DNA of 38,624 nucleotides from a virus. Each line of letters begins with the position of its first letter. Position 1 is the stretch's first letter. Of this stretch, positions 9,029 to 16,357 are shown one piece after another. The stretch spans positions 1 to 38,624 of IMG/VR virus record IMGVR_UViG_3300030060_004693. One strand, 5' to 3'. The notes under the pieces are model-generated. The model searched no databases. It saw only the letters and a program-made list of their open reading frames with translations, and was not told the DNA's origin. The position numbers and the translations under genes are program-made.

Positions 9029-9932
9029 TGTTTACATGACTAGACAATGCAATGACTTATTTAGGGACTATGAATTTAACCGCTTACCTATTGGCAAACA
9101 AGCGAGTGATGATACGAAACGCATGGTAGTGGTAACGATGAGGCGCGTGCTTGGGAAGTACGTGACCAATCCTGACGAGCGACCATTGACCATCTTTGCG
9201 AAGCAGAAGAACGGACTCAGTCTTCCAGAGCATTATGCAAAGAACTACTCTGCAAATGACGTGCGTATTGCTCGTAGCATATTCTCGAAAGGATGGATCA
9301 GGTTCTATGAGAAGCAAGGAGTGGACGTATCGTTGTTTTCGGACTGGGTGAATATGCAAGTAGCTTGCAATAAGGTTAAGCGCTTCTATGCGGACGAGAG
9401 GGAACGCATGGCCATTGAGAGAGTATGCGGAGCGCTCAAGGATACGGACGTGGAATTGTATAAAGCGTATGCGTTGGCATATGGACTCGGTCTGCGTAGC
9501 TCGGAGATCCAACGAGCGAAGTACGGAGACTTTTGGGAGACTGCGGAAAACAAGGTCATTCGCATATGGTCGCCCAAGGGTGTGGATGATGGGCAGATTG
9601 ACGGCATGGGATACCAGGACAGACCATGCGATCCGGCATGGTGGAATGAGATCATGAGTTTTAAAACGTCGGACGATGATTTAATAGTTCAAGTGCAGGA
9701 AGACCGCATTACCCGCGAGTTCCCCAAGATGCTTAGAGAACTATGTGGAATAACCGCTAGACAACCCGTTCATCGCTTACGCAAGTATGCAGGGCATCGA
9801 ATAATGAAAGCGCATGATGACAACCCATATATCGCCAAGGAAGTGCTTGGACATTCAAGTGTCGAGTTGACTACAAGAGTTTACGTAGGAATGCCTACGA
9901 TCAAAATGGGAGTGATCCCGCAAAATAACTAA
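9024..9932 (+). CDS. int: Tyrosine recombinase / phage integrase (302 aa)
   Basis: The catalytic residues of the family are all visible. R158 lies in AYGLGLRSSEIQRAKYGDF, H250 and R253 in VHRLRKYAGHR, H277 in EVLGHSS and the nucleophilic tyrosine Y287 in TTRVYVG. The first ~120 residues form the core-binding domain. It should catalyse site-specific recombination between phage and host attachment sites. The start is uncertain: the ATG at 9036 is equally possible and neither has a ribosome-binding site. The gene sits between the virion operon's terminator and the replication genes. No attP core could be identified because the partner host sequence is not available. It may be cotranscribed with ssb, which follows after 22 bases. 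Confidence 0.92.
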   Translation: MCVYMTRQCNDLFRDYEFNRLPIGKQASDDTKRMVVVTMRRVLGKYVTNPDERPLTIFAKQKNGLSLPEHYAKNYSANDVRIARSIFSKGWIRFYEKQGVDVSLFSDWVNMQVACNKVKRFYADERERMAIERVCGALKDTDVELYKAYALAYGLGLRSSEIQRAKYGDFWETAENKVIRIWSPKGVDDGQIDGMGYQDRPCDPAWWNEIMSFKTSDDDLIVQVQEDRITREFPKMLRELCGITARQPVHRLRKYAGHRIMKAHDDNPYIAKEVLGHSSVELTTRVYVGMPTIKMGVIPQNN

Positions 9933-9954
9933 TAAAAAAAGGAGAAAACATAAC

Positions 9955-10524
9955 ATGGGATTCTTAGATAATATAAAGCCAAGCCCATCCGGTGGATCGG
10001 GTGGAAGTTACATGAAGTTCGTCCAAGGGGAGAACAAGTTACGCATAGTCGGAGGGTCAGACACCGACCCTCCTGGGTTCATCCAAGGAATGATTGGGTG
10101 GACAACCGATGACGATAATAAGCGCAAGCCTCATCGCTGGAAGATTGGCGAAGAAGTACCAAAGGTCACGTTTACGGACAAGCCCAAGGAGTTCTTTACC
10201 TTTGTGGTTTGGAACTATGCTGAAGAAGCGTTGCAAATCATGGAACTTACGCAAGCCGGGCTAAAGGAGAAAATCATCGAACTTGCGAAGGACGAAGATT
10301 GGGGTGACCCAAGGAAGTATGACATCAGCATAATTCGCAACGGTGAGGGTATCGAAACTAGTTACGTCCTCACTCCCAAGCCTCACAAGAAACGTAGCGA
10401 TGAGATAAATGAGGCAGTAGCTTCAATGAAGGTTAACCTCAATGCTCTTTACGAAGGGGGAGATCCTTTCGAGGAGCAAGAGGAAGAGGGCGGAGATGAC
10501 AAACCTAGCAAAGACCCATTCTGA
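9955..10524 (+). CDS. ssb: Single-stranded DNA-binding protein (189 aa)
   Basis: The protein opens MGFLDNIKPSPSGGSGGSYM then KFVQGENKLRIVGG, a pattern of phage SSBs with an OB fold (T4 gp32/T7 gp2.5-like group). Its end is strongly acidic, FEEQEEEGGDDKPSKDPF, with a terminal phenylalanine; such acidic tips dock partner replication enzymes. A strong AAGGAG lies at 9939-9944. Together with the RecE-like nuclease, whose ATG overlaps its stop, it forms a recombination and replication module. The assignment rests on overall pattern and tail rather than on a single invariant motif. Confidence 0.8.
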   Translation: MGFLDNIKPSPSGGSGGSYMKFVQGENKLRIVGGSDTDPPGFIQGMIGWTTDDDNKRKPHRWKIGEEVPKVTFTDKPKEFFTFVVWNYAEEALQIMELTQAGLKEKIIELAKDEDWGDPRKYDISIIRNGEGIETSYVLTPKPHKKRSDEINEAVASMKVNLNALYEGGDPFEEQEEEGGDDKPSKDPF

Positions 10525-11501
10525 TGTTACGAACTGATATAAGCAACTCGGGTTACCATAGCTCGGGTGAATTAAATAGGAGCATGGCTTGGCAACTCGT
10601 CAAGTCATGCCCTGCCAAGGTTTGGCATCAGATGCAAAACCCCACGCCTTCTGACGCACCGCACTTCGTGGTAGGAGGGTGTACCCATACCGCAACTCTC
10701 GAACCGCACAAGCTCGATGACGAGTATGGGGTCAAGCCTGAGAGTATCGATGGTAATTCCTCACGAACCAACGCATACAAAACGGCATTCCAAGAGATGC
10801 AAGAACGTGAACCTAACAAACGATGGTTGACCAAGAGCGATTACGAAACCTGTATGCGCATGGCGGATTCCGCAAGGGAGCATCCTTTGTTGCAAACTTA
10901 CCTTGATGATCCTGACACGATTATCGAGGGTACTGGATACTTCGGGTACGAGGGCGCATCGTGCAAGTTGCGAACTGATCTGTTTAATACCAGGTCAGAG
11001 GTGGTAATCGACCTGAAGACTACGCAAGAAGGAGATCCAAAGGGTTTTCACCATTCGTGTCGAAGGTATGGTTATGATTTCCAAACCGCATTTTATATGG
11101 AAGGACTTAGGCGCATGGGATACAACCCAACGCAATTCATCTATCTATGCGTAGAGAAGTCTGCACCCTACCTGACAAGCGCTTATGAGATCGACCTTAC
11201 CCAAGTGTCTCGAATGAAAGTAAAGATGGGAGAGGCGTGCAGGACGTGGGTCAAATGCATGGAGAGTGGGGTATGGCCTGGATATGGCGATCACGTACAG
11301 ACGTTATCATTCGGAAGCAAAACCGCAGACTCCAATCGTTTGTCAATCCAAGAGTTGACCAAGTACTTCAACGTATCGCGCTCGTTTGTTTACAACAAAA
11401 TACGAGACTTTGATTTGAAGACTGAAGTGTATGGGCGCAGAAGAACCGTTGACATGACCGAGTTCGCAAACACGCTCAATCCGAAGGAGGATAAGAAATG
11501 A
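10524..11501 (+). CDS. RecE-like PD-(D/E)XK exonuclease with C-terminal helix-turn-helix (325 aa)
   Basis: Residues 1-265 match the RecE/DUF3799 PD-(D/E)XK pattern. They include GGCTHTATLEP (His55), CKLRTDLF (Asp152), VVIDLKTTQ (Asp163, Lys165) and the YGYDFQTAFYMEGLR helix with Gln187. Such enzymes resect double-stranded DNA 5'-3' for phage recombination, normally with a RecT/Beta annealing protein, which I do not see; the adjacent SSB may serve. Residues ~274-312 add a second domain, LSIQELTKYFNVSRSFVYNK followed by a short wing (GRRRTVDM), which reads as a helix-turn-helix. This extension is not part of ordinary RecE. The stop overlaps the next start. Confidence 0.82.
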   Translation: MLRTDISNSGYHSSGELNRSMAWQLVKSCPAKVWHQMQNPTPSDAPHFVVGGCTHTATLEPHKLDDEYGVKPESIDGNSSRTNAYKTAFQEMQEREPNKRWLTKSDYETCMRMADSAREHPLLQTYLDDPDTIIEGTGYFGYEGASCKLRTDLFNTRSEVVIDLKTTQEGDPKGFHHSCRRYGYDFQTAFYMEGLRRMGYNPTQFIYLCVEKSAPYLTSAYEIDLTQVSRMKVKMGEACRTWVKCMESGVWPGYGDHVQTLSFGSKTADSNRLSIQELTKYFNVSRSFVYNKIRDFDLKTEVYGRRRTVDMTEFANTLNPKEDKK

Positions 11502-11737
11502 GTGGCAAGGTAGTGAAGTTATTGACCTCCAAGAAAGCTATGGAACTTACCGGATATCGCTCGGTCAATAGCTTGAGGCAACTGCATGAATCCGAGGACG
11601 TGGCATTGACGTGCTACCGCTTGAAGGGCGGACGAGGACAAGGAAGCATACAATGGGCATGGAGCGAGAAGGAACTGAAAGCGTTCATGAAAAACGAAGG
11701 TAGTCATGGAGAGACTGAAAAATGGTTAGTAGATTGA
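11498..11737 (+). CDS. Small winged-helix DNA-binding protein, excisionase-like (79 aa)
   Basis: The protein reads KLLTSKKAMELTGYRSVNSL then a basic loop (RLKGGRGQGSIQWAWSEKEL), the layout of a MerR/Xis-type winged helix: helix, turn, recognition helix, wing. Phage excisionases and small regulators have this size and form. It overlaps the RecE-like gene by ATGA and lies two kb from the integrase, consistent with an Xis or a local regulator. It could also be a relative of the HTH fused to the nuclease just upstream. Function is inferred. Confidence 0.6.
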   Translation: MSGKVVKLLTSKKAMELTGYRSVNSLRQLHESEDVALTCYRLKGGRGQGSIQWAWSEKELKAFMKNEGSHGETEKWLVD

Positions 11738-11925
11738 AAAGGATACAAAGATTGAAGCAAGGCGCGCAGTTTGCAAAGCAACATATCGAGAATGCCGATT
11801 GGACGAATGCGGCAGTAGTTCAACAAGCGCTTATCGAGCAACTCATAGCATTGCTTGACGAGGATACTGGCGATCAGTCCGATCCTGGTTTCACGATAGC
11901 ATTCAAGGAGGTTGTCGATGAGTGA
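11722..11925 (+). CDS. Hypothetical protein (67 aa)
   Basis: A short helical protein (QGAQFAKQHIENADWTNAAV) with an acidic C-terminal half. It starts inside the end of the preceding gene (16-base overlap) and its stop overlaps the ATG of the next gene, so it is embedded in the coupled operon. No family recognised. No membrane or secretion signal. Confidence 0.6.
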   Translation: MVSRLKRIQRLKQGAQFAKQHIENADWTNAAVVQQALIEQLIALLDEDTGDQSDPGFTIAFKEVVDE

Positions 11926-12550
11926 ATGTTATATGAATGAACACGCCCATGTACGTAACTCCGTTCTGACCAAGCATCAAGCAATCAGAATGGGGAACTC
12001 AGCGGCTTTTCCAAAGCAAGTAAATAGACACTTGGCTATAGCCGGGGCGGCAACGAACCAGCAACTTGCGCTTTCTCGGATGCTTGGGAATAAAGAGAAA
12101 GGATTACCGGGCGATATGCCAATGGACTACGACGTGGTCTTGATGGGTACAAACAATAGAAGGCTCAATCCAAACCATAAAGTTGCGCAGAACCCTAAGC
12201 GCGTCCACCTGATTGACAATCGCAAGGGAATGAGGGGTTGCCTCATTACTGATAGAATATGTGAAGCGATAGAGGAACTATACGAAAAGTATGGTAACGT
12301 AAGGTTTACTATAAATTGCGGTAATGAAGTGCAGGAGATTCGTCATGAAAATGGTTCGTTTCGTTCTATGTTTATTACGCAGTTAGCTTACGACCCTGAG
12401 CTTAACGGAGGTTCTGCTGACCCTCATGGATACAAGATCGAGGACGAAGAAAAGAAAACGAGGCTTAGGCTTGCAAGACAAGCGGAGAACCATAGAGATC
12501 CCGATAGGCTGGTCAAGAGGGGTTTACGAAAGGAGGCAAGCCATGAGTGA
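11918..12550 (+). CDS. Hypothetical protein in recombination operon (210 aa)
   Basis: An in-frame TTG six bases earlier is possible, but the ATG at 11918 has AAGGAGG at 11905-11911 with ideal spacing, so I use it. The protein is basic at its C-terminus (KKTRLRLARQAENHRDPDRL). It contains the segments CLITDRICEAIEELYEKYGN and VRFTINCGNEVQEIRHENGS, an alpha-beta pattern. No catalytic signature was recognised. Its end overlaps the resolvase start (ATGAGTGA), and the spacer before that start carries AAAGGAGG inside this gene. Confidence 0.7.
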   Translation: MSECYMNEHAHVRNSVLTKHQAIRMGNSAAFPKQVNRHLAIAGAATNQQLALSRMLGNKEKGLPGDMPMDYDVVLMGTNNRRLNPNHKVAQNPKRVHLIDNRKGMRGCLITDRICEAIEELYEKYGNVRFTINCGNEVQEIRHENGSFRSMFITQLAYDPELNGGSADPHGYKIEDEEKKTRLRLARQAENHRDPDRLVKRGLRKEASHE

Positions 12551-13019
12551 GCGATGCATAATAGCAATCGATCCGGGTGTGAAGGGTGGATTTTGTCAAT
12601 GGATAGGTGGACAAATGATACAGGCTTGGAAGTTTACGAGCTTGTCAGACTTCACATCCGACGTGTTTGACTTGATGCACGATCCCGATTCCACGCTTGA
12701 ATTCGTACTTGAGGACGTACCTCCCTTTGCGGGGAAGAACATACCATCAAGCACGGGCTTTAAGCTAGGCAAGTCTTGTGGCTTCTACGAGGGGCTTGCA
12801 AGGGGCTTGAAGATTCCCTGCCACCTCGTATCCCCAAAGACTTGGCAAAAGGGCTTGGGAGGCTTGGCAAAGACGTCAGGGGCGCAACGCAAGAGGTTGC
12901 TCAAGGATCATGCATCGAGATTGTACCCTGACCTTGGTAAAGAGATTACGTTGGCCACCGCAGATGCAATACTCATAGCGCACTACTTCGTGACGTTGGA
13001 TGGCGGAGTTCGAGAATAG
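12543..13019 (+). CDS. RuvC-like Holliday-junction resolvase (158 aa)
   Basis: The RNase-H-like fold is marked by IIAIDPGVKGGF (Asp10), FVLEDVPPFAGKN (Glu57), VSPKTWQKGL (about residue 97) and ATADAILIAHYF (Asp141), which supply the acidic metal site. The reading frame is open upstream, but the ATG at 12543 has AAAGGAGG at 12529-12536 and starts exactly at the conserved N-terminus. Phage RuvC-like enzymes resolve branched replication intermediates before packaging. A second, unrelated nuclease that might do the same job follows with a 20-base overlap. Confidence 0.85.
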   Translation: MSERCIIAIDPGVKGGFCQWIGGQMIQAWKFTSLSDFTSDVFDLMHDPDSTLEFVLEDVPPFAGKNIPSSTGFKLGKSCGFYEGLARGLKIPCHLVSPKTWQKGLGGLAKTSGAQRKRLLKDHASRLYPDLGKEITLATADAILIAHYFVTLDGGVRE

Positions 13020-13434
13020 CTTAGGGGTAGGGAAGGACAGGGAAGAGGAGGTAATGGCATTCATGCGTAAGCATGGTCACTTCCCTGTTCCCATACCCGG
13101 ATACTTTAAGGGGTATGACTTCTTCAATGCGAACACTAAGCAAGCATACGAGGTGAAGCAGGATTGGAAGAGCAGATATAGTGGTAACTTGGTAGTGGAA
13201 GTAGCATTCGGAGGAAGACCCTCGGGGCTAAGTACAACTACCGCAGATTGGTGGATCTTTCATACCGGAGAGGAGTACATATTCATGCAACCCGAAACAA
13301 TCCGCAAGCTCATCAAGAAGGAACGTCTGCGCCCTGCGAAATTCGTAGGCAAGGGAGACGTAAAACAAAAGGAAGCATACCTTGTTCCGGTCAAGACGAT
13401 CAAGCGATATGCGGAGAAGGTACACACGCTATGA
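13000..13434 (+). CDS. PD-(D/E)XK endonuclease, possible second resolvase (144 aa)
   Basis: The core GYDFFNANTKQAYEVKQDWK gives Asp40, Glu51 and Lys53 of the PD-(D/E)XK motif. It is followed by SGNLVVEV and PSGLSTTTADWWIF, a conserved block of phage nucleases that act on branched or foreign DNA. Glu residues at 15-17 (GKDREEEV) may complete the site. The start ATG lies 20 bases inside the RuvC-like gene. It could be a debranching enzyme, a homing-type nuclease or a resolvase; the exact substrate cannot be told. Confidence 0.75.
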   Translation: MAEFENSLGVGKDREEEVMAFMRKHGHFPVPIPGYFKGYDFFNANTKQAYEVKQDWKSRYSGNLVVEVAFGGRPSGLSTTTADWWIFHTGEEYIFMQPETIRKLIKKERLRPAKFVGKGDVKQKEAYLVPVKTIKRYAEKVHTL

Positions 13435-13613
13435 ACAGGCTCGAATGGTTATCCATACAATACGTCAAACATCCGTCAAACATCCTCGATTATCTACAGG
13501 ATTACGGATTAATATCGGATAATTGTTGGCAACTGGGCCAAGTTGTCAATGATGAGGAAGCATGGCTTTTCATCGTCCGACATTGGAAAGAATTCACAAA
13601 AACACATAAATGA
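13431..13613 (+). CDS. Hypothetical protein (60 aa)
   Basis: The ATG at 13431 overlaps the nuclease stop (ATGA), and the TGA overlaps the start of the next small membrane protein. The protein begins MNRLEWLSIQYVKHPSNILD and is rich in Trp, Leu and acidic residues. Family unknown. Double overlap and lack of alternative frames make it likely real. Confidence 0.6.
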   Translation: MNRLEWLSIQYVKHPSNILDYLQDYGLISDNCWQLGQVVNDEEAWLFIVRHWKEFTKTHK

Positions 13614-13741
13614 AAATGATTAAAAGATTGGTAAAGATATTAAACAAAATAGGTTTGCACGCCTTGTTTCTGCTGGCTTGCACGCTATTCGCCTACATGA
13701 TCCTCATGTTCGTACTGACTTTGATGGGTGTATTCTCATGA
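13610..13741 (+). CDS. 43-aa single-pass membrane peptide
   Basis: A short ORF with the start ATG overlapping the upstream stop and the TGA overlapping the next ATG (13738). It has a basic start (MKMIKRLVKILNKIG) and then one hydrophobic span (HALFLLACTLFAYMILMFVL), the typical inside-positive membrane topology. It sits between nuclease and helicase-loader genes. No role can be proposed beyond membrane association. Confidence 0.6.
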   Translation: MKMIKRLVKILNKIGLHALFLLACTLFAYMILMFVLTLMGVFS

Positions 13742-14196
13742 GCAAAACCAAGGAAAAAAGAATCGTACTGGGAGAGACTCCGGCACGCATATTGGATGAA
13801 TATTGCGAGCTATACGGAGTCCCGGCATCTGCCGCTATTAACGTACTAATCATGGATGTTTTACGTAAACGCCTCGCGCGGGCGCGTCTTTCCTTCGGAA
13901 AGAATATATTACAAACTAGCGCCGATATCCGCCAAACATCCGACAATCCTCCGAAATCGCGGAAGAAGAAAGCTTCGCAAATTCCCGATGATTTCTCCCC
14001 TCCTCGAAGCATTGCGCAGGACGAGGGGTTGAACTACGAAAAGGCATTGGAAGTATTCGTTGACTGGGCAAAAGGAAAGGGTGAGGTCAAGGCGGATTGG
14101 GAACGTACCTTTCGGAACGCTTGTCGAGGATGGATACCCGAAAGGTTTCCCGATCTGAAAAAGGGCAACTCAGAACCCAAGCTTCACGAATTCTAA
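13738..14196 (+). CDS. Replication protein, possible helicase loader (152 aa)
   Basis: The ATG at 13738 overlaps the preceding stop. Residues 1-50 (RIVLGETPARILDEYCELYG then a helix) resemble a small ribbon-helix-helix or HTH unit. A basic linker (KSRKKKASQIPDDFSPPRS) connects to a C-terminal block, KALEVFVDWAKGKGEVKADW followed by RTFRNACRGWI. That block is the tail pattern of DnaT-like and phage replisome-organiser proteins, which bring DnaB to the origin. It lies directly before the dnaB-like gene, with the helicase GTG starting right after its stop. The role is inferred from this motif and the neighbour. Confidence 0.65.
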   Translation: MSKTKEKRIVLGETPARILDEYCELYGVPASAAINVLIMDVLRKRLARARLSFGKNILQTSADIRQTSDNPPKSRKKKASQIPDDFSPPRSIAQDEGLNYEKALEVFVDWAKGKGEVKADWERTFRNACRGWIPERFPDLKKGNSEPKLHEF

Positions 14197-15462
14197 GTGG
14201 ATTACGATTTGGCAGAGATTGCGGTACTCGCATCCGCGATGAGGGACGAGACGGGAAGGAGCGCGGCCCAAGCGCTCGAACATCTCACGCAAGAAGATTT
14301 CTCCTCTCCCGAGCGTCAGTCGATCTTCGAGGTAATCGGAAAGCTCGCACCCGACTGCAATGACGTGGACGTGATGATGGAGTTACCCCAAAGTACGGAT
14401 GCCATTTCTTCCATCTCTCAGCAGTATGGAGGTGGAAAGATTACGCGCTACGTCGATCATCTTATCGAGCATCGCAACCATCGCGCGGTTGAACGCGCCC
14501 TCCTGGTAGCGAATGACGAACTCAACGAGGACAAGAGCGCCGAGCAGATCGCGTCAGGTTTCACCGCATCCGTTGCAAAGTCGCTTTCAAAACGCAAGGG
14601 ACAGGTTCACGTCAAGGACGCATCACAAGAAGCTCATGCGGAATACCTCGCACTCGATGCCGGACAAGCAAGCGCGATAAGCACGGGATTCCCAAAGCTT
14701 GACGCACATCTCGGAGGAGGTTTGCAAAACGGAAAGCTTTACGTACTCGGAGCAAGACCAGGAGTAGGAAAGAGCGCGTTAGCCATGCACGTCACCCTCC
14801 AGGCTTCACGCAAAGGAATAAGGACGAGCTACGTATCTCTAGAGATGGGTGCTGCAGAATGCGCGGGAAGGCTTCTTTCCAACGCAAGCGGGGTTTCTCG
14901 TCCTACGGAAGCGGGCAAGCTTACCGCTCAGGAGAAGACCAAGCTTGCGGATACCGCGAAAGCGATGAAGGGATGGCCGATAACTTTCAAGGATGACAAC
15001 AAGGCAACCCTCGAAGCATTGGGCGCGTTTCTCGCTCAACAAAGACTCGAAGGAGAACTTGGGTTTGCAGTAGTGGATTACTTGCAACTGCTCACAAGCG
15101 AGGGTTACGATTCGCGAGTCCAGGAAGTCTCCGCAATATCGCGAACCCTCAAGCAAATGTCGCTCGCCTATGAGATCCCCGTACTCGCCCTTTCGCAACT
15201 CAATCGCGGGAATGCCAAGGAGAACCGCAAGCCTTCGCTTTCCGATCTGCGCGAATCCGGTTCAATCGAGCAGGATGCGGATGCGGTAATCCTCTTGCAC
15301 CGCGAGAAAGAGATTGATCGAGAGAATGATTGCATATGGATGCACCTCGCGAAGAACCGAGGAGGACAGACAGGCGTGTCATACAGTACCTTCGAGAAAC
15401 CTCTGGGGCGTTTCTCCTCATACGTCGAGCCTCGCTTAAACCAGGACAAGCCTCCTTTCTAA
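14197..15462 (+). CDS. dnaB: Replicative DNA helicase, DnaB family (421 aa)
   Basis: N-terminal domain (residues 1-135) and RecA-like motor are both present. The Walker A is GARPGVGKSA (185-194), the catalytic glutamate is in YVSLEMG (Glu216), Walker B is VVDYLQLL (292-299), the sensor is LSQLNR (332-337), and AKNRGGQTG carries the arginine-finger region. The start is GTG immediately after the preceding stop. A hexameric 5'-3' helicase at the fork is expected. No primase or DNA polymerase gene is present in the window, so host enzymes probably complete the replisome. It is the last gene of the + strand replication operon. Confidence 0.95.
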   Translation: MDYDLAEIAVLASAMRDETGRSAAQALEHLTQEDFSSPERQSIFEVIGKLAPDCNDVDVMMELPQSTDAISSISQQYGGGKITRYVDHLIEHRNHRAVERALLVANDELNEDKSAEQIASGFTASVAKSLSKRKGQVHVKDASQEAHAEYLALDAGQASAISTGFPKLDAHLGGGLQNGKLYVLGARPGVGKSALAMHVTLQASRKGIRTSYVSLEMGAAECAGRLLSNASGVSRPTEAGKLTAQEKTKLADTAKAMKGWPITFKDDNKATLEALGAFLAQQRLEGELGFAVVDYLQLLTSEGYDSRVQEVSAISRTLKQMSLAYEIPVLALSQLNRGNAKENRKPSLSDLRESGSIEQDADAVILLHREKEIDRENDCIWMHLAKNRGGQTGVSYSTFEKPLGRFSSYVEPRLNQDKPPF

Positions 15463-15484
15463 GCATGGATGGATATGCTAGAGT

Positions 15485-15524
15485 AGCCTTTGCGTGTCCC
15501 TGAGAGTACCTAGAAGGGCTTTTT
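15485..15524 (+). terminator. Candidate intrinsic terminator of replication operon
   Basis: AGCCTTT at 15485-15491 can pair with AAGGGCT at 15514-15520 (one G.T pair), leaving a 22-base loop, followed by five T (15520-15524). The stem is moderate. Its 3' arm is also the 5' arm of the longer inverted repeat described next, so the two folds exclude each other. Confidence 0.5.
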
Positions 15525-15576
15525 CTCCTTCGAGGAGGGTAAAGACATCAAACGCCCTTCTAGGGGCGCTCAGGGA
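15497..15576. repeat. Long inverted repeat in convergent intergenic region (RNA or DNA hairpin)
   Basis: Bases 15497-15519 pair with 15554-15576. Eight perfect pairs (TCCCTGAG/CTCAGGGA) are followed by an A.G mismatch, G-C, a U.G wobble, a second A.G mismatch and then eleven perfect pairs (CCTAGAAGGGC/GCCCTTCTAGG). The loop holds its own mini-hairpin, CTCCT-TCG-AGGAG (15525-15537). The element lies between the end of the helicase gene and the end of the opposite-strand operon and belongs to no ORF. It may terminate both operons, be cut by RNase III, act as a small RNA, or be a DNA element such as an origin. Confidence 0.65.
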
Positions 15577-15590
15577 TAATCCTTGTTTGA

Positions 15591-15626
15591 TTTAACACTT
15601 TAACACTTTAACACTTTTAACACTTT
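15591..15626. repeat. Four tandem TTTAACAC units
   Basis: The octamer TTTAACAC occurs three times in a row and a fourth time after one extra T, then a run of eight T. On the minus strand this encodes the KKSVKSVKVLKC end of the 96-aa protein, so it is coding tandem duplication, possibly by slippage. Confidence 0.7.
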
Positions 15627-15882
15627 TTTTTGAGTTGCTGACGTTATTGCGTTTCTCCTTTGCTTTATCAATCGCTTTCTCAACAATGTCCATTGCGTCA
15701 TTATCGGGAAATCCATCTTCATCGCTAAACTCAACGGAACTGGAAATGATGCAGTTCTTCGTGCCATGCTTAACGAGAACCCCGGCAAGCTCATCCACGT
15801 TCGCGGATCGTTCCACGATCTCGTCTTTAGTGTGCAGGAGTATCTTCCCATCAAGCGCAGATATAAAATATATGGGATTCAT
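15592..15882 (-). CDS. Hypothetical protein, last gene of accessory operon (96 aa)
   Basis: The ATG is at 15882 on the minus strand, with AAGGAGAAACGGA directly upstream inside the previous gene. The protein MNPIYFISALDGKILLHTKD has a small alpha-beta body, an acidic middle (SDEDGFPDNDAMDIVEKAID) and a lysine/serine repeat tail made by the TTTAACAC tandem repeat. Family unknown. The repeat tail could change length between strains. Confidence 0.6.
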   Translation of the reverse strand: MNPIYFISALDGKILLHTKDEIVERSANVDELAGVLVKHGTKNCIISSSVEFSDEDGFPDNDAMDIVEKAIDKAKEKRNNVSNSKKSVKSVKVLKC

Positions 15883-16052
15883 TCCGTTTCTCCTTCCTTG
15901 ATTATCTCCTCAATCTCCTCCTTGCTCACGCCACCCATCTTCATGAGCGCTCGCGCAAGCTCGGTTTCTCCTGATGATAGCAACTGCATTACGTCACGTG
16001 TTAACAGATCCGCGAGCAGATCAATTACAATCTCGTTTGCGTCCTCGCTCAT
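15879..16052 (-). CDS. Hypothetical small protein (57 aa)
   Basis: The reading frame is open further upstream, but the ATG at 16052 (MSEDANEIVIDLLADLLTRD) has AAGGAGAAACGGC before it and overlaps the preceding stop by ATGA. The protein is acidic and helical, ending EEIIKEGETE, where the GGAGAA codons serve as ribosome-binding site of the next gene. No family recognised. Confidence 0.6.
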   Translation of the reverse strand: MSEDANEIVIDLLADLLTRDVMQLLSSGETELARALMKMGGVSKEEIEEIIKEGETE

Positions 16053-16357
16053 GCCGTTTCTCCTTCCTTGATAGCTTCCGCAAGAGCATAGGCATAAATA
16101 TCCCCGCGCCATGAGTTCTCACCGAATCCGACAATACCCTTTGCCGCGAGCTTGGGATCGATTATCGCAACGCGAGGATTAAACCCAAGCTTTGCGTTTC
16201 CCTCGTCATCATGCTCAAAGAATATCGTTGCCAGGAACACGCGATCCATTTCCTTGTCGCGAAAGGAAACGACGTGGAAAGGGTAACCCCCGACCCCATT
16301 GCGATGATACGCAATTTCCAAAACCTCAACGTCAGTTGTCTCGATTAATCTGCTCAT
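16049..16357 (-). CDS. Hypothetical protein (102 aa)
   Basis: I use the ATG at 16357 because AAAGGAGAAACGCA precedes it and ATGA overlaps the previous stop; longer in-frame GTG starts lie inside the upstream gene. The protein (MSRLIETTDVEVLEIAYHRN) is a single alpha-beta domain with the segment GYPFHVVSFRDKEMDRVFLA, which looks like a small beta-sheet domain, and ends AIKEGETA. The function is unknown. Confidence 0.65.
   Translation of the reverse strand: MSRLIETTDVEVLEIAYHRNGVGGYPFHVVSFRDKEMDRVFLATIFFEHDDEGNAKLGFNPRVAIIDPKLAAKGIVGFGENSWRGDIYAYALAEAIKEGETA

Noticed and set aside
12426-12542. Longer start for the RuvC-like protein
   Set aside because: The extra 39 codons lie inside the previous gene and precede a strong ribosome-binding site and the conserved N-terminus.
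15591-15626. CRISPR-like or iteron array
   Set aside because: The units are only eight bases and adjacent without spacers, and they lie inside a coding frame.
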